Below are positions 45,188 to 56,969 of a DNA stretch of 64,000 bases, one piece after another; within the stretch, counting starts at the first letter, position 1; the number at the start of each line of letters is the position of its first letter. This DNA comes from Saccopteryx bilineata (Eukaryota > Chordata > Mammalia > Chiroptera > Emballonuridae). Location: contig NC_089495.1 in assembly GCF_036850765.1 (NCBI RefSeq), positions 208,556,347-208,620,346 of the forward strand, in the 5' to 3' direction. A program made the position numbers and the translations under genes. The notes under the pieces were generated by a model. It was not told the origin of the DNA. It made no database searches and saw nothing but the letters and a program-made list of their open reading frames with translations.

Positions 45188-45676
45188 AATAAATGCAGCG
45201 GTCCATCCTACACGTGTTTGCTGAGCTCCTGCTCCATGGCTTGCCTTGTCCTAGGACCAGAGATCAAGATGGAGAGGCCCCACCCTGAGGAGACCCAACC
45301 CACAGGCAGAAAGCCAGCAGGTGAGCCTACCTGTGACCTGAGGCTGGGCTGTGAGGAAAATGAGCAGAGTGGGGTTTCTCGGACCCCCAAAAGCTGAGCA
45401 ATCACCTGCCCCCCGACTTTCTGAGCTGGCTGTTCCCGCGCGAGGCACAGACTCCCGGGTGCTGGGGCCACCGGGACACAGAGCATTCTGGATGAGGGCC
45501 AGATCCCCGCGGGGGGGCTGAGGGGAGGAAGGAGGAGCGGGACTCACGGGCAAGATGTGGTGTCAGGTGGTCCTCGCACGCTGGCCACTGGCCTTGGTGG
45601 GAAGCCGAGAGTTTCTTTGAAGGGAGAGGGGTGGGAAGTGTTGCATTTTGAGCAGGTGAATGACGCAGCTCGGTGT
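45188..45676. other. unique spacer
   Basis: No feature recognised. Confidence 0.45.
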
Positions 45677-46030
45677 ATTACTTCTTGTTGCCATTCTAAC
45701 AACGAACACAAACTTAGCGGCTTAAAAGAAGACAAGTGTCTTCTCTCACAACCTGGAGTTCAGAAGTCCGAGGTGGTCTCGCTGAGCTAAAATCACTCTG
45801 TCAGCTGGGCTGGTTCCTTCCGGGGGCCCCGGGAAAGCCTGCACGATCTACGTCCCAGCTTCTAGGAGCTGCTGCGCGACCTGGTCCACGGCTCCGCCCC
45901 TGCCACTAACGCCAGTGCTGGTGCGCCAAGCCCCTCCCACTCTGCGGCTACCTCTCCGGGTCTCCCTTCCACTTCTAGGGAAGCTTGTGGCCACCGTGGA
46001 CCACTGGGGCAATCCAGATGACGTCCTACC
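45677..46030 (-). mobile_element. MLT1-type LTR remnant
   Basis: Minus orientation: TTGTTGCCATTCTAACAACG, CAAACTTAGCGGCTTAAAAG, TCTCTCACAACCTGGAGTTC and AGAAGTCCGAGGTGGTCTCG follow the reverse-complement order of MLT1 LTRs. Old, no coding content. Confidence 0.65.
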
Positions 46031-48476
46031 CTGACGTCAGCCAACCAGCAAGCTGTGTGGGGCGCACTGGCCAGCCTGGACGTTTACAGGGCGCCGGGAT
46101 GCCTGGCAGGGACTGGGAGGGATGGACGACACCAGGAGACCAGTGCCCAGGCCGCGGCGCTGGCTCAGGCGTGCGGTGGCGTGGCTTGAGCTGGGGGAGG
46201 GGCTGCAGAGAGGAGGGTGTGAGATGAGAGAAAGAGGAGGAGGGTGACTGCTCATGGGGGGTGGCGCCATTCATTGACGGGGAGGAGGAAGACGAGGGTC
46301 AGACACAGTCCAGGGTGAGGTGAGCGCTGTCTGACCCAACTCACCAAGGACCCACTGCGGCTTGGAAGAACGAACTTCATTTTTTTGAACAGGAGGATGG
46401 AGCTAGGGTTGCACGTGTCTCAAGGAATCGGTCTTTCCGTGGGGTGGCGCTTTCTGACCTTAGGGGTCAGCAGGAATCGGTGTCAGTTTTGGAATGTCCC
46501 TTAAAGAGAAGCGAGATGTCTGGAGGCCACCTTAAAAGGCAGTGTGGACATCTGAGCTTGAATCCCAGCTGGGCACCTGTTGGGTGGGACACCCACAAAT
46601 GTGGTGAACGTCCCCACGTCTGTCTCCATCATCTGTAGCTGACCCGAGGAACCCGTTTGCCGGAGGATGGGACGGTGGCTGAGCTGTCTCAGTGTCTGGC
46701 CGCTGCTGAGAATCTGTCCCTAAATTCCAAGCGTTCTCCCGGGCTGGAAACCACGTGTTCTTCCGTGAGCACCGGGGGGGACCTCGCTTTTGGGCTGCCG
46801 TTGGGTCAGTGACCCGCTTGGCGTGGCCCGTATACAGGCTCCTCCGAGTAGCCAGGAACTGTGGAAGTAAATTACTTGTTTTTCATTTTTAATTTCAGCA
46901 TCCTTAAAAATATGTGTAAGTTATTACTCATCCTCCTGGACGGGCCAGCTGGCATGAAGAAAAGATTTTCTGATTGAGTATGGGAGTCTCTGTAGAAGCT
47001 GAGCAGCTCTCTGAGAGGTAGAGAACCTCAGATAGGAAAACAACCCACTGTCGAGCGTCTCTGGGAACGGGCTGACGCGCCCGGCACGCTCTCCTTGTCC
47101 CCGTGTCCGTCCCCTCTGGGGACGTCAGCAGACACCTTGTTGGGAAGGTCTGAGCCATGTGAACAGGTCTGTGTTTTCAAACGGTCGGCAGCGAGCGGTT
47201 CAGCGGGTCTGGTTGGGGTTTTAAATTCCGTCCCGCGTTCCAGTCGGCCACGCACGACCCGCTTCGCCACCTGCAGACGCTGGGGGCTTGCTCTCTCCAC
47301 TCGCACTGCCGACACTCGCGATCCGCCACGGCCGCTCGGCCGTTCCCCACCCCACCTCGGAACAAATCAGTGGAGCCAGTCGCTTCTGGCCGAGGCCCCA
47401 CGGGTTGTGCCGAGCGTGACCAGGATGCCAGGTTCCATTCCGGCGTCCGTCTGTCGCACAGCACATGGGACACGAAGGGACCCTGACAGGGAGGGGACGG
47501 TGTGCAGCCTCGCGGAGCGGTGCCCCAGCTCCACCTGCACGTCACGTCCAGGGGACGGATGGAGCCTGAGGCACCCCGCCGTGGAGGAGAGAGGGGAGGG
47601 GGCACAGCACAGGGCTCTGCTCTCAGACCAGCCAGCATCGGGGAGCAGGGGTTACTCTTGTTTTATTTTATGTACTTCTAAGGGAAGCCATTTTTTTTCT
47701 CTGTACAAACTATCAGGACATAACCTTTATTCACATTAAAAAAAAACAAACATCTTTAAACCGATTCGCCCTACGCACCCACCATCTAACTCCACCCGTT
47801 TCTCAGTTTCTCACCACGTCGCCCGCTCCTTCACCAGACGGTGAAATCAACGGATTTCAAACTCTTTTACTCTGACTGTAATTATTTTTGCAGAATCCAA
47901 CATCGTCGTTGTGTGTGACTTTAAAAAACAAACGAACAGTAATAATATTATAAAGTTAATGTGTACAGTACACGGTTTACACAAAGTCACACACACAGCA
48001 CGGAGAGACACTGGAGGGCGAGCCAGGGCTTTCTTCACCCCCTCCACGTTGCTCTCGTGATCCAGAAGTAATATTTTTAGCTTTTAGCTATTTTAGCACC
48101 CATCCTCAGCTGCATCCTTTGCTCTTCCCGGCTATCGAAAATCCTATATTTATTCAATTTTTGCTTTTCTTTATAATTTACCACATAGGCATATGTTCCA
48201 GAAACAATGTTTCCTTTTATGTAAATGGGGACTTATGTTGGGCTGCAACTCCTGGCAGAACATTCTGTGACATGAGTCTAGATGGATGCATGTTGGTTTC
48301 ATTAATTTATTTCCACGGCTGTGTGTGCGTGAGAAGAAGGAAGTGGTGAGGGCAGCCCCCAAGTATTTGCTTTGAGTCCTGGCGTGGCGTTACCACTTAC
48401 AGGAGGAAATGGAGTGGATCAGGGCTGGTCAGGAGTTCTGACTGAGACGTTTAAATAAAATCCGCCCGTTAACCTC
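46031..48476. other. unique sequence, no gene
   Basis: A faint MIR-like segment lies near 46555-46640 (GAATCCCAGCTGGGCACCTG). The region 47660-48340 is AT-rich and could hold an unrecognised old repeat. No gene. Confidence 0.4.
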
Positions 48477-48719
48477 CCAGAACCAGTTCTTTTTTTTTTT
48501 TTTTTTAATAATTTTATTTTTTTAATGGGGTGACATCAATAAATCAGGATACATATATTCAAAGATAACAAGTCCAGGTTATCTTGTCGTTCAATTATGT
48601 TGCATACCCATCACCCAAAGTACGATTGTCCTCTGTCACCTTCTATCTTGTTTTCTTTGTGCCCCTCCCCCTCCCCCTTTCCCTCTCGCATTCCCCCCTC
48701 CCCCCCAGAACCAGTTCTT
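48477..48719 (-). mobile_element. 5'-truncated L1 3' end with target duplications
   Basis: Between exact 16-bp duplications CCCAGAACCAGTTCTT (48477-48492 and 48704-48719) lies about 210 bp with a T-run at left (poly-A on the minus strand), then GGGGTGACATCAATAAATCA and ACCCATCACCCAAAGTACGA, and a C-rich end. I recognise this as a bat L1 3' UTR. The tail, long duplication and truncation are the signature of target-primed reverse transcription. Confidence 0.93.
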
Positions 48720-49336
48720 CATTAGCCCCAGGGTTTGCCCAGAATCGGGGTCGCCCCCACAACCTTCAGCACTGCCCCTTGGGCCTGGGCCTGGGCCTGC
48801 CATCATCTCTCCTCTGGGTCACTGCAGTGGCCTCCTGACCTGGCGGCCACCTGTCTCCCCCGGCCTCTCCCTGCCGTCCACTTCAGAGAGGTGACAACCT
48901 TCCTTTGAAAATCATAGGCGATGTCACAGCTGAGCTCAGCGCCCTTCCGCGGAGTCTCCTGTTACTCAGAACAAAAGACCTGGCCCTCGCTGTCATCTGC
49001 AAGGTCCTCCAGAGAGATGAAATGACCCACCCAAGGTCAAACAGCTCGTCGAGGATACGACTGTGCCCCTGCCCCGGGGGAGCTGATCCTGGAGCCCGCC
49101 TTCTCACGGCCCGGCGACTCTCCTGAACTCCACCTGCCTGACGTGGCTTTGTCCCCACCTGAGAAACAGGATGGTGACCGGGGAACCCAGAGATGCCCGC
49201 CCCCAACTGCAGCACATCGCTGGGGGGGGCTGAGGGTTAGGGTCCCCCACCACCTGCAGAGCCAGCTGTGAACAGCAGAGCGGGTCACAGCATAGGGCCT
49301 TGAACTTGCAGGTACGCACCAGTCACTATTTTGTGT
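48720..49336. other. unique sequence with faint MIR-like piece
   Basis: The stretch 49010-49050 (AGATGAAATGACCCACCCAA, then GGTCAAACAGCTCG) resembles part of a minus-strand MIR. Nothing else. Confidence 0.45.
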
Positions 49337-49350
49337 CCCCACCAGTGTTT

Positions 49351-49766
49351 TTTTTTGTTTTTTGTTTTTTTGGGTTTTTTTTTTGCATTTTTCTGAAGCT
49401 GGAAACAGGGAGAGACAGTCAGACAGACTCCCGCATGCACCCGACTGGGATTCACCCGGCACGCCCACCAGGGGCGACGCTCTGCCCACCAGGGGGCGAT
49501 GCTCTGCCCATCCTGGGCGTCGCCATGTTGCGACCAGAGCCACTCTAGCGCCTGGGGCAGAGGCCACAGAGCCATCCCCAGCGCCCGGGCCATCTTTGCT
49601 CCAATGGAGCCTTGGCTGCGGGAGGGGAAGAGAGAGACAGAGAGGAAGGCGCGGCGGAGGGGTGGAGAAGCAAATGGACGCTTCTCCTGTGTGCCCTGGC
49701 CGGGAATCGAACCCGGGTCCTCCGCACGCTAGGCCGACGCTCTACTGCTGGGCCAACCGGCCAGGG
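49351..49766 (-). mobile_element. tRNA-derived bat SINE (GCCCTGGCC family)
   Basis: Minus strand, T-rich tail at left, head at right. Exact 14-bp duplication CCCCACCAGTGTTT (49337-49350 and 49767-49780). Two tandem GGGCGAYGCTCTGCCCA units at 49470-49510. AAGCAAATGG subtype. Confidence 0.96.
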
Positions 49767-49780
49767 CCCCACCAGTGTTT

Positions 49781-50060
49781 TATTATTAAAAAAACACACC
49801 CTGAAACATACAGAAAAGGAGACCAAATTTTGTAGCACGTGCCTGTACACACCCCCTGGGTTCCCCCAGTCAGCGTTCACGGTTCTCATTTCATCGCCTC
49901 TTCACTCGTGTATCCATCCCCTCTCTCCACACATCAAACCTCATGCGTCTCTTTTTATGTATGTATTTCCAAGGAAGAGGAGGTTGAAGGCACCAGCACA
50001 CGTTTCTCTCGCCAGAATCCACATCCGCTCGAATCAGCGCTGGTCTCACCAGAAGAGGAG
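49781..50060. mobile_element. possible old LINE (L1M/HAL1-like) 3' fragment
   Basis: CTGAAACATACAGAAAAGGA followed by CCTGTACACACCCCCTGGG and TTCTCATTTCATCGCC is reminiscent of the 3' end of old L1M/HAL1 elements. Diverged; low certainty. Confidence 0.35.
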
Positions 50061-50175
50061 TCAAGTACTGGGAAGCGGTGAAACTCACGGTGGGAAACGT
50101 AAATGTTCCGAATTCTAATTCTAGTACCAAATCCAAATACCTAAGTCTGAAAAAAAGCATACTTTGTCAGCCTTT

Positions 50176-50224
<49 letters not shown>
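50176..50224. repeat. (AT)n microsatellite
   Basis: TATATACATATATATATATA-type run, about 49 bp. Confidence 0.95.
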
Positions 50225-50454
50225 TAATAGTGTTCTGCGATAAAGTGCTCATTTAATTAGCAACCAACACCACCCATCACATGAATGTATTTTTCCTGGG
50301 ACAACCAGTGTCTTTGGCTGTGCGGCCCAAGTGCTCTGTGCGGACTTCCCTTCCGTCCCACAGAGCGGCCCAAACACGTGTGATCAGGCTGTGAGATACA
50401 ATCAAGTTAAAACCCTCAAGAAGCCATAACTTGCAGTGTTTTCCGAGCACGTTT

Positions 50455-50645
50455 CGAGGTGAGGCTGGCTGTGTGAGGCGGTGGAGAGCGCGGCGACCGC
50501 CAGGGCCTGGGTCCAGGCCGAAGGCCAGCCGCCCGCCTCCCCGCCGTGGCCTCGGCCCGTCCACTGCGGATGTCGGCACAGAGAAAAGGGCCGTGGAAAC
50601 GGTTTGGGCCTTTCCAGAGCACCTCGCGGAGCCCCCCAGAGGGTG
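50455..50645. promoter_or_regulatory. candidate small CpG island
   Basis: By eye about 17 CpGs in 180 bp at high GC (GAGAGCGCGGCGACCGCC, CCGCCCGCCTCCCCGCCG). In a methylated mammalian genome this density stands out among the neighbours. It is followed directly by an AT-rich, TAATTA-containing island. No initiator, TATA box or linked exon is evident. Confidence 0.3.
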
Positions 50646-51194
50646 AAGTGTGTGGGGGCCGTAATTTGAGAACTGTTGAATTAAAGGATTATGTCAATAA
50701 TCCACTCTCCAGAAACCCAACCTTTCTCTCATCGTGAACCCTGACTGCTTCAGTTCGCTCTCAGCGGAGTCTTAATTACAGTTTCAAAGGTAATCTTTCC
50801 CCAGCGTGATGAAACATGAGAGAGAATCAAGCTTGTTAGAAAGGCCGATCTAATTCTTCAACACAGAGGAGAGTCCGGGGGGCTGGTTTTAGGGGTGCCG
50901 TCGTTCTCCAGGCACCGGACAGCTGGCAGCGAGTGGGACACCAACGTGGGGCGTGGTGAAGAGGCGGTGGCCACTTCACACCCAGCCTGAGATGGTGGCG
51001 CCCTGTGTTTCCCACTCTGGCCGCACACGGGGCTCAGCAATGAGGCAGCAGGGCTGGAAGGACCTCCTTTAGGTCCGAGTCCATTAGGGGTAAATTACCC
51101 CCAACTCGGCTCCTCGGTATCAGCTCCCAAGAGTATCAAAAGTCCAAATGTGGTGAGCTCTGCTCTGAAGAGCTCCAGTGAGGCGGGCGGAAAA

Positions 51195-51425
51195 GGGAGA
51201 GCTTCTGGGGCTGGAGTCAGCAGGATGCGGGTTCTGACCTTGGCCTCGCTGGTCGGAAGCTGCCTGGTCTTGCGCAGAAGACCTTCTCTCGAAGCCTCAG
51301 CTTTCTCTGTTGCAATGTAGAGATGTTAATATTCACAAATTACAAAAATTGGGAAGGTTAAACATGATAAAGAAAGTCAAATATCTGGTGTAATACCTGG
51401 TTCATAGTAAACGTTCACGAAGTGA
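51195..51425 (+). mobile_element. MIR SINE
   Basis: GGGGCTGGAGTCAGCAGGAT, then CTCAGCTTTCTCTGTTGC, AATGTAGAGATGTTAATATT and AATACCTGGTTCATAGTAAA: MIR order in plus orientation. Confidence 0.72.
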
Positions 51426-51471
51426 ATGGGGTTCTTGCTTGTTTTATTATTAGCAAGGTGGTCAGGAGCCT

Positions 51472-51703
51472 GGGTGTTGGATCCATAGAGTCAGGTTTTG
51501 TATCACATATCCTTTATTTATTAACTGTGTGACTTTGAAGAAGTTACTAAACATACCTGGGCCTCATTTTATTCATTGGTAAAATGAGAATGATCATACC
51601 TATTATATGAGCTCATTATGGGGTTGAATAAGTCAACATTCATGCATGTAGCAAGAACCATGCAAATGTTAGCTATTATTATTACTAGCAATAATATTGT
51701 AAG
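51472..51703 (+). mobile_element. MIR SINE
   Basis: TAACTGTGTGACTTTGAAGA, GTTACTAAACATACCTGGGC, GGTAAAATGAGAATGATCAT and AAATGTTAGCTATTATTATT are the successive MIR landmarks. The CAT/CAC expansion starts at its 3' end. Confidence 0.87.
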
Positions 51704-52052
51704 CATCATCATGTTCTCATCACCATTATCATCACCATTACCACCACCATCACCATCATCATCATCACCATCACCATCATCATCACCATCACCATCATCA
51801 CCATCACCATCATCATCACCCTCATCACCATCACTATCACCATCACCATCATCACCATCATCACCATCACCATCACCATCATCATCTCCATCATCACCAT
51901 CATTATCATCATTATCACCATCATCGTCACCATCACCATCATCATAACCATCATCATCACCATCACCATCATCATCACCATCACCATCATCATCACCATC
52001 ATCATCACCATCATCATCACCATTACCATCCATCACCACCATCACCATCATC
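51704..52052. repeat. (CAT/CAC)n trinucleotide tract
   Basis: About 350 bp of CATCAC-type triplets in mixed order (CATCACCATCATCACCATCA). It encodes Asp/Gly or Met/Val or Ser/Pro runs depending on frame, with no coding support. Confidence 0.97.
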
Positions 52053-53288
52053 ATTAGTATCATCAGAATCATTAAGGGAGCCCAGCAGTCCCTGTTGGCC
52101 TCAGACTCCCAATTTTAGCACGGCAAGTTTGAGTCCTGGCAAAGCATTGCACTGCGGCAGGATTGAAGCTCTCTGCAGCATCATGAATCGAGAGTCCGTA
52201 GCTTTGGTGCCCACATTCTATTCTCACAAATCCGATGGTGTCTCAAGAGTTTCTGCCACAGGCCCGCACACACCAAGACACACCCACGGCACAACATGGC
52301 ATAGAGTTGCCGTTCTTTTCTTTGCCATTTCCAAGAGACCTGTCATTAGAGGCAACTGGAAGAAGAAGAGCATTTCTTCCCAGTGGAAACATTGTAGCAT
52401 GAAAGCCCTTTGAGTCCCGGCTTCCGCTCTCCTCTGGGAACACCACCATTTGGAGCAGGCCAAACAGCTGTTAGTTTCACTCTTGCAAACCAATCATTTC
52501 TAAATAGAGCGATACCACAATCTTAATTTTCCACTCAATGGTGAAAGCAGTCACATTATTCAAAATTATTCATCAGCACTTAGTAATTCACATTCTAAAG
52601 CAATCTCAAAGTGCTTTAATGTATATATTACAGGCGAGATTTATAGTGGGAATTACAGTATGGCAAATCATTCTTTTAAATGGTGCTTAAGTCACACAAG
52701 TTTAAAATACTAATTATGTAAAATATATTCTGAATTTTTAATTTCTACCTTGTTTAACAATACTCTTATTACCAACTTCAAAAAAGGGGTCACTGTATCT
52801 TCAGAAACACCCACTCTGAATCTGTCCATAATGGAAACAACCTATTGTTTCTACAATGTCACTTTCGTCCCAATGCTCCTAATTTTTTTTTTTTTAAAGA
52901 GAATAATGATTGTCAAAAAGTCATAATCATTGCAAGATAATGAAGCATGAAATTCCTTGTGGAGACAAAATCCATCTCGAAGTGCTTGGGAACCCTTTGA
53001 TGGCCGTGAAATAACTATTTAAGTTAGAAGAGCAAATATAAGAAATATTTCTGCTGCTAATGACAGAGCCCTCAAAAAACCACTATCTCCACGGGGTTCC
53101 CCTTCTGCGCCCACCGGTGGAGAACGTGGCGGAGAATCTCCAGCCACCTCAATCTCTTCGGCCGCTTAAGAGCCCAGCAAGATTCCCATCGTTTCTTTGT
53201 AGGTGCCCGGCCAGCGGCCACGAGGAATGGACCGCGGTCTCACCTGCCCGCCCCTTGCTCCAGAGAGCCACTCTCAGGGCACAGGAAA
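52053..53288. other. unique sequence, AT-rich island, no gene
   Basis: The region 52480-53050 is about two-thirds AT, without simple repeats, and includes TCATCAGCACTTAGTAATTC, CTTTAATGTATATATTACAG and AATACTAATTATG. A candidate conserved non-coding element. Confidence 0.4.
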
Positions 53289-53300
53289 GACTCTGCTTTT

Positions 53301-53711
53301 TTTGTTTTTTTTTGGGTTTTTTGTTTGTATTTTTCTGAAGCTGGAAACGGGGAGAGACAGTCAGACAGACTCCCGCATGCGCCCGACCGGGATCCACCCA
53401 GCACGCCCACCAGGGGGCGACACTCTGACCACCAGAGGGCGATGCTCTGCCCCTCGGGGGCATCGCTATGTCTCGACCAGAGCCACTCTAGCAGAGTGGG
53501 GCAGAGGCCAAGGAGCCATCCTCAGCGCCCGGCCGTCTTTGCTCCAATGGAGCCTTGGCTGTGGGAGGGGAAGAGAGAGACAGAGAGGAAGGAGAGGGGG
53601 AGGGGTGGAGAAGCAGATGGGCGCTTCTCCTGTGTGCCCTGGCCGGGAATCGAACCCGGGACTTCTGCACGCCAGGCTGACGCTCTACCACTGAGCCAAC
53701 CAGCCAGGGCC
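53301..53711 (-). mobile_element. tRNA-derived bat SINE (GCCCTGGCC family)
   Basis: Minus strand. T/G-rich tail at left, head at right. Exact 12-bp duplication AGACTCTGCTTT (53289-53300 and 53712-53723). Two internal units; AAGCAGATGGGCG subtype. Confidence 0.96.
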
Positions 53712-53723
53712 AGACTCTGCTTT

Positions 53724-55984
53724 GTTTTAAGAGGGGGTTCAAAATAGCCACCCGCAGCGGCGGCAGCTCCACGCCAGGCCCCGTGGATGCTTACGTCGGC
53801 GAGCAAGGGCATCTCGAAGTCCGTGCCGTCCAAGCACGGAGTCCATTCTGCTGGTGGGAGGGGGGATGCTGCAAGTGCAGCCGCCCCACCCGTTACTCTG
53901 AAGCAGCCAGCTTGCTGAGTCAGAAAAGCGGGCTCCCCTAGAGGGCTAGTCCTTCCGGAACCCCAGCCCGTGGAGGAGGACAGAGTCCCCCCCCCCCCCA
54001 GAGCACAGGTTTAACTTTCTCAAGAGCCAGGAGGCGTTGGATGCAGGGAATGCCTCCTCCCTCGGAGACCCCCCCTGCTGAGCTACGCTGCGACTGGACA
54101 CCACGTCTTCGTCCTCTCTGTGTCCCCGTGGCACAGGGGACGTTTCCACGGAGCGCTCGCCGGCCGCGTGTGCGCACGAGCGGGTTTCCCGGCAGGACCC
54201 GGGGCGGGGGGGAGAGGCTCGCTCCAGTTTCCTGTCTGCGGCTGGTCCGCGTGGTGCAGGGTCTCCCTCACCTCACTGGGTCCTACGCTGGCACTTACTG
54301 CTGCTCCCAGATGTCCCCTGCAGAGCTGTTCTCTAACGGCATGTTGTCATGGCTGATGCCACGTGCTTCAAAATGAGTCAAAGCCCCGGACGTGCCCAGA
54401 GGGGCGTTGTATCTTAGCTCGGCGGCCCCGTGTCCATCGGGCAAAGGCTGGGTCAGAGGCCCCCGGGGGCCCGGCCTGGCCTGTTCTGTGTTTCCACCCT
54501 TGTATCTTCTCTTCTTTGGCAGAATCCATGTCCCTCCTGCCCCCGCCCTCGCCTGGCCCTCGTGCTGCACCTCTTCCCGTGTCGAGGTCGGCTGCCTGCC
54601 AGGTCACCTCGTTTCCGGATAGTGCTCGCGTGCAGCCTTGGAAAAGCGGTTCAGGTGGCGGGTTGGCGCCCAGGGGCGCCCGCGGCCCCGCTGTGTCAGG
54701 CACGGTGGGTGGGAAGGCCGACCTGATTTCTTCCCTTTTCAGAAGGAGCTGATGCAGATTAATCAGATGGCAGCTGGCACTTTGTGCTGACTCTCGGAAG
54801 AGCGCCTGTCCTCGGGTGTGCCGTGGAGAAGGGGCGGGGGCAGGCAGGAACGAGGGGACGGAGGGAGATGTAGGAAGAGAAAGTACTTCCTTACCCTTGC
54901 TTCTCCCAGGGAGGGGGCGATCGTGGTGGTTAGAAGTCCACGGCCCTCCTGGCTCTGGGTGCTGGAGAGGATGCTGTGCTGTGTCCACAGCTGAACTGGA
55001 CATCCCTGTGGGGGCAGCCACTGAGAGGGTGCCTGAAGCTTCTCAGCCCCTGGTGCTCACACCCCTGTGTGGTCAGTGCTGCGGAGTAACCACAGGTCTC
55101 AGGGCGGCCGGAGCCGGCTCGACCGGAGCCCTTACGGCTTGCAGAGCGAGAAGACCAGGTTGGGGGCCCATCACTGCCCCGGGCAGGCCCCTGTCCCCCA
55201 GAAGAGCTTTCCTCCAGGGCCAGGAAAACCGGAATCAGCACCAGAACCAGACTTAGCCAGACAGCCTGATGTCCCACCTTTGTTCCGTGGGGTGTGGATG
55301 GCTTATCAGAGGAACAGAGCAGGCCTTGCTCACACCAGAGAGGCCCAGGGGGGTGCTTCTCAGGCTTGCTGTTCAGGCCAGGTGTGTGAGTGCATGCCGC
55401 GTGAACCCCTCCCCAGGGGGCTCGATGCTATGATTGCGGCAAATCGGCCCCATCATTGCCAGGTTTGTTCCGTGCAGCCTTCATTTGGGGATTAAAAGAA
55501 CACGCCTCTTTCCTAAACCGTGTGGAATGGATAAAGAAGTGGTGTTCTGATTGAAACTGAACTGGGCTTAATTAAGATGAATGTCTGTGCAGCTCCGCAG
55601 CCCCTCGGACCGTCAGAACCGTATTCCCTTCGACCCAAAGAGGCTCAGGCCCTGCGGGCCGGGGGGGGGGGGGGGGGGGGGGGGCAGGTTCAGAAACCAG
55701 CCCCGCCCCTCCTGACGCTGCTTCTCCACCAGCGTCCTGGGTGAGATTCCTGGCGCCTTGTGGAACGGTTCAGGAGGGCACATGGCTGTCACAGGGCACC
55801 CCCGAGAAATTAGACCGTCTGCTGCTTGCCCCCTCCCCCCCCCGTTTGTTAATATGACAGTGGCCAAAATGGACCCCAGACGGGCTGTGTGTGTGAGAGA
55901 AACCAGGGGAATAGCACAAGTATATGGATGGTCGTATGCTCGTATAATCTATATATCCCGGCCGTATGTATTTGTAGAGAGGCT
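53724..55984. other. unique GC-rich sequence, no gene
   Basis: C-run at 53987-53999 and a 24-base G-run at 55661-55684. The stretch 55420-55600 is AT-richer and includes GGGCTTAATTAAGATGAATG. Long chance frames at 54360-55260; no domain recognised. Confidence 0.5.
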
Positions 55985-56195
55985 GTGTAATAGCGACAGC
56001 AGCACCAGCTGACGTTGGCCGAGTGCTTCCCGTGTGCCGGCCTCGTCCTTAGAGCGCCGTGTGTATTAATTCCATTATCCTCATTAACAGCCTCAGGAGG
56101 GAGGGACCATTAGCACTTCCATTTGTGGGAGAGGAAATGGAAAGAGAGTTTTATCACCTTGTCTAATGTCTTGTAGCCCCGGAGTCTGCAATCAG
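55985..56195 (-). mobile_element. MIR SINE
   Basis: Reverse-strand MIR: CGAGTGCTTCCCGTGTGCCG, TATTAATTCCATTATCCTCA, GCCTCAGGAGGGAGGGACC and GGGAGAGGAAATGGAAAG. Confidence 0.78.
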
Positions 56196-56384
56196 GTGTG
56201 TGTGTGTGTGTGTGAGTGTGTACTGTTTATCCCAACACAGCACACATCTAGAAAAGCACATGGAATTTACACATACAACCCACACGGAACGCACCCACGT
56301 AACCCCCTCGAATCAGGGGGAAGAAAAGAAGCCAGTAATGACCCCCTGAGACCTAGCCGTGTCCTCTTGCTCATGGGAACCCCG
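56196..56384. other. short GT run and unique sequence
   Basis: A GT run of about 18 bp at 56197-56214; nothing else. Confidence 0.5.
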
Positions 56385-56690
56385 TTGTCCTAGTCACCCC
56401 GGGGTGTCTGAACAAGACACCGCAGAGCGGGCGGCTCACTGACACTTGACCCTGGTTTCTCTCTCCCAGTCCGGAGACAGGAGGTCTGAGACCAGGGTGC
56501 GCGCCTGGCTGGGGTCAGGCGAGGACCCCCTTCCTGCGGGACGGCGGCTGCCTTCTGTGTCATCACGTGGTGGGGGCGCCGAGCGAGAGGCTCCGTCTGC
56601 TTGTGAAAGGATCCACGCTCAGTGCACCCGGTTCCGTGTCTGCCTCCCTGTGCTGAGCACCGCGTGTGGGACGCACACGTGTTGTGTGTA
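56385..56690 (-). mobile_element. MLT1-type LTR remnant
   Basis: GTTGTCCTAGTCACCCCGGG, GCGGCTCACTGACACTTGAC, CTCTCTCCCAGTCCGGAGAC and AGGAGGTCTGAGACCAGGGT follow the reverse order of MLT1-type LTRs. CpG-rich and diverged. Confidence 0.5.
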
Positions 56691-56969
56691 GCGGTAGTCC
56701 AGGGTTCCTGTTACGGCGTAGCACCACGTTCTGTGACCGTCACTGTGGATAGTTCAGGCGGTCTCTGGTAACAGCGCTGCTGGAGGCCCCTGTCATACAG
56801 CGTGTCCGTGAACGCAGCCCCCGTTGCTACTGGGGACACGCCTGGTGCGGGCTCACGGGGTGGCAGGCGTGTTGCTGTGGAAGACACGGACCCAGCTGCT
56901 CCCAGAGTCGCTGAACGTTCAGCACACCCCGCCCCCTGCGGTGCTCGGAATCGCTGCCTTCTCCCGGCG
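56691..56969. other. unique spacer
   Basis: No feature recognised. Confidence 0.45.

Larger units (their letters stand above)
50061..51194. other. unique sequence with AT microsatellite and CpG-rich patch
   Basis: Holds the AT repeat at 50176-50224, the CpG-rich patch at 50455-50645 and an AT-rich island at 50655-50870. No gene found. Confidence 0.5.
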
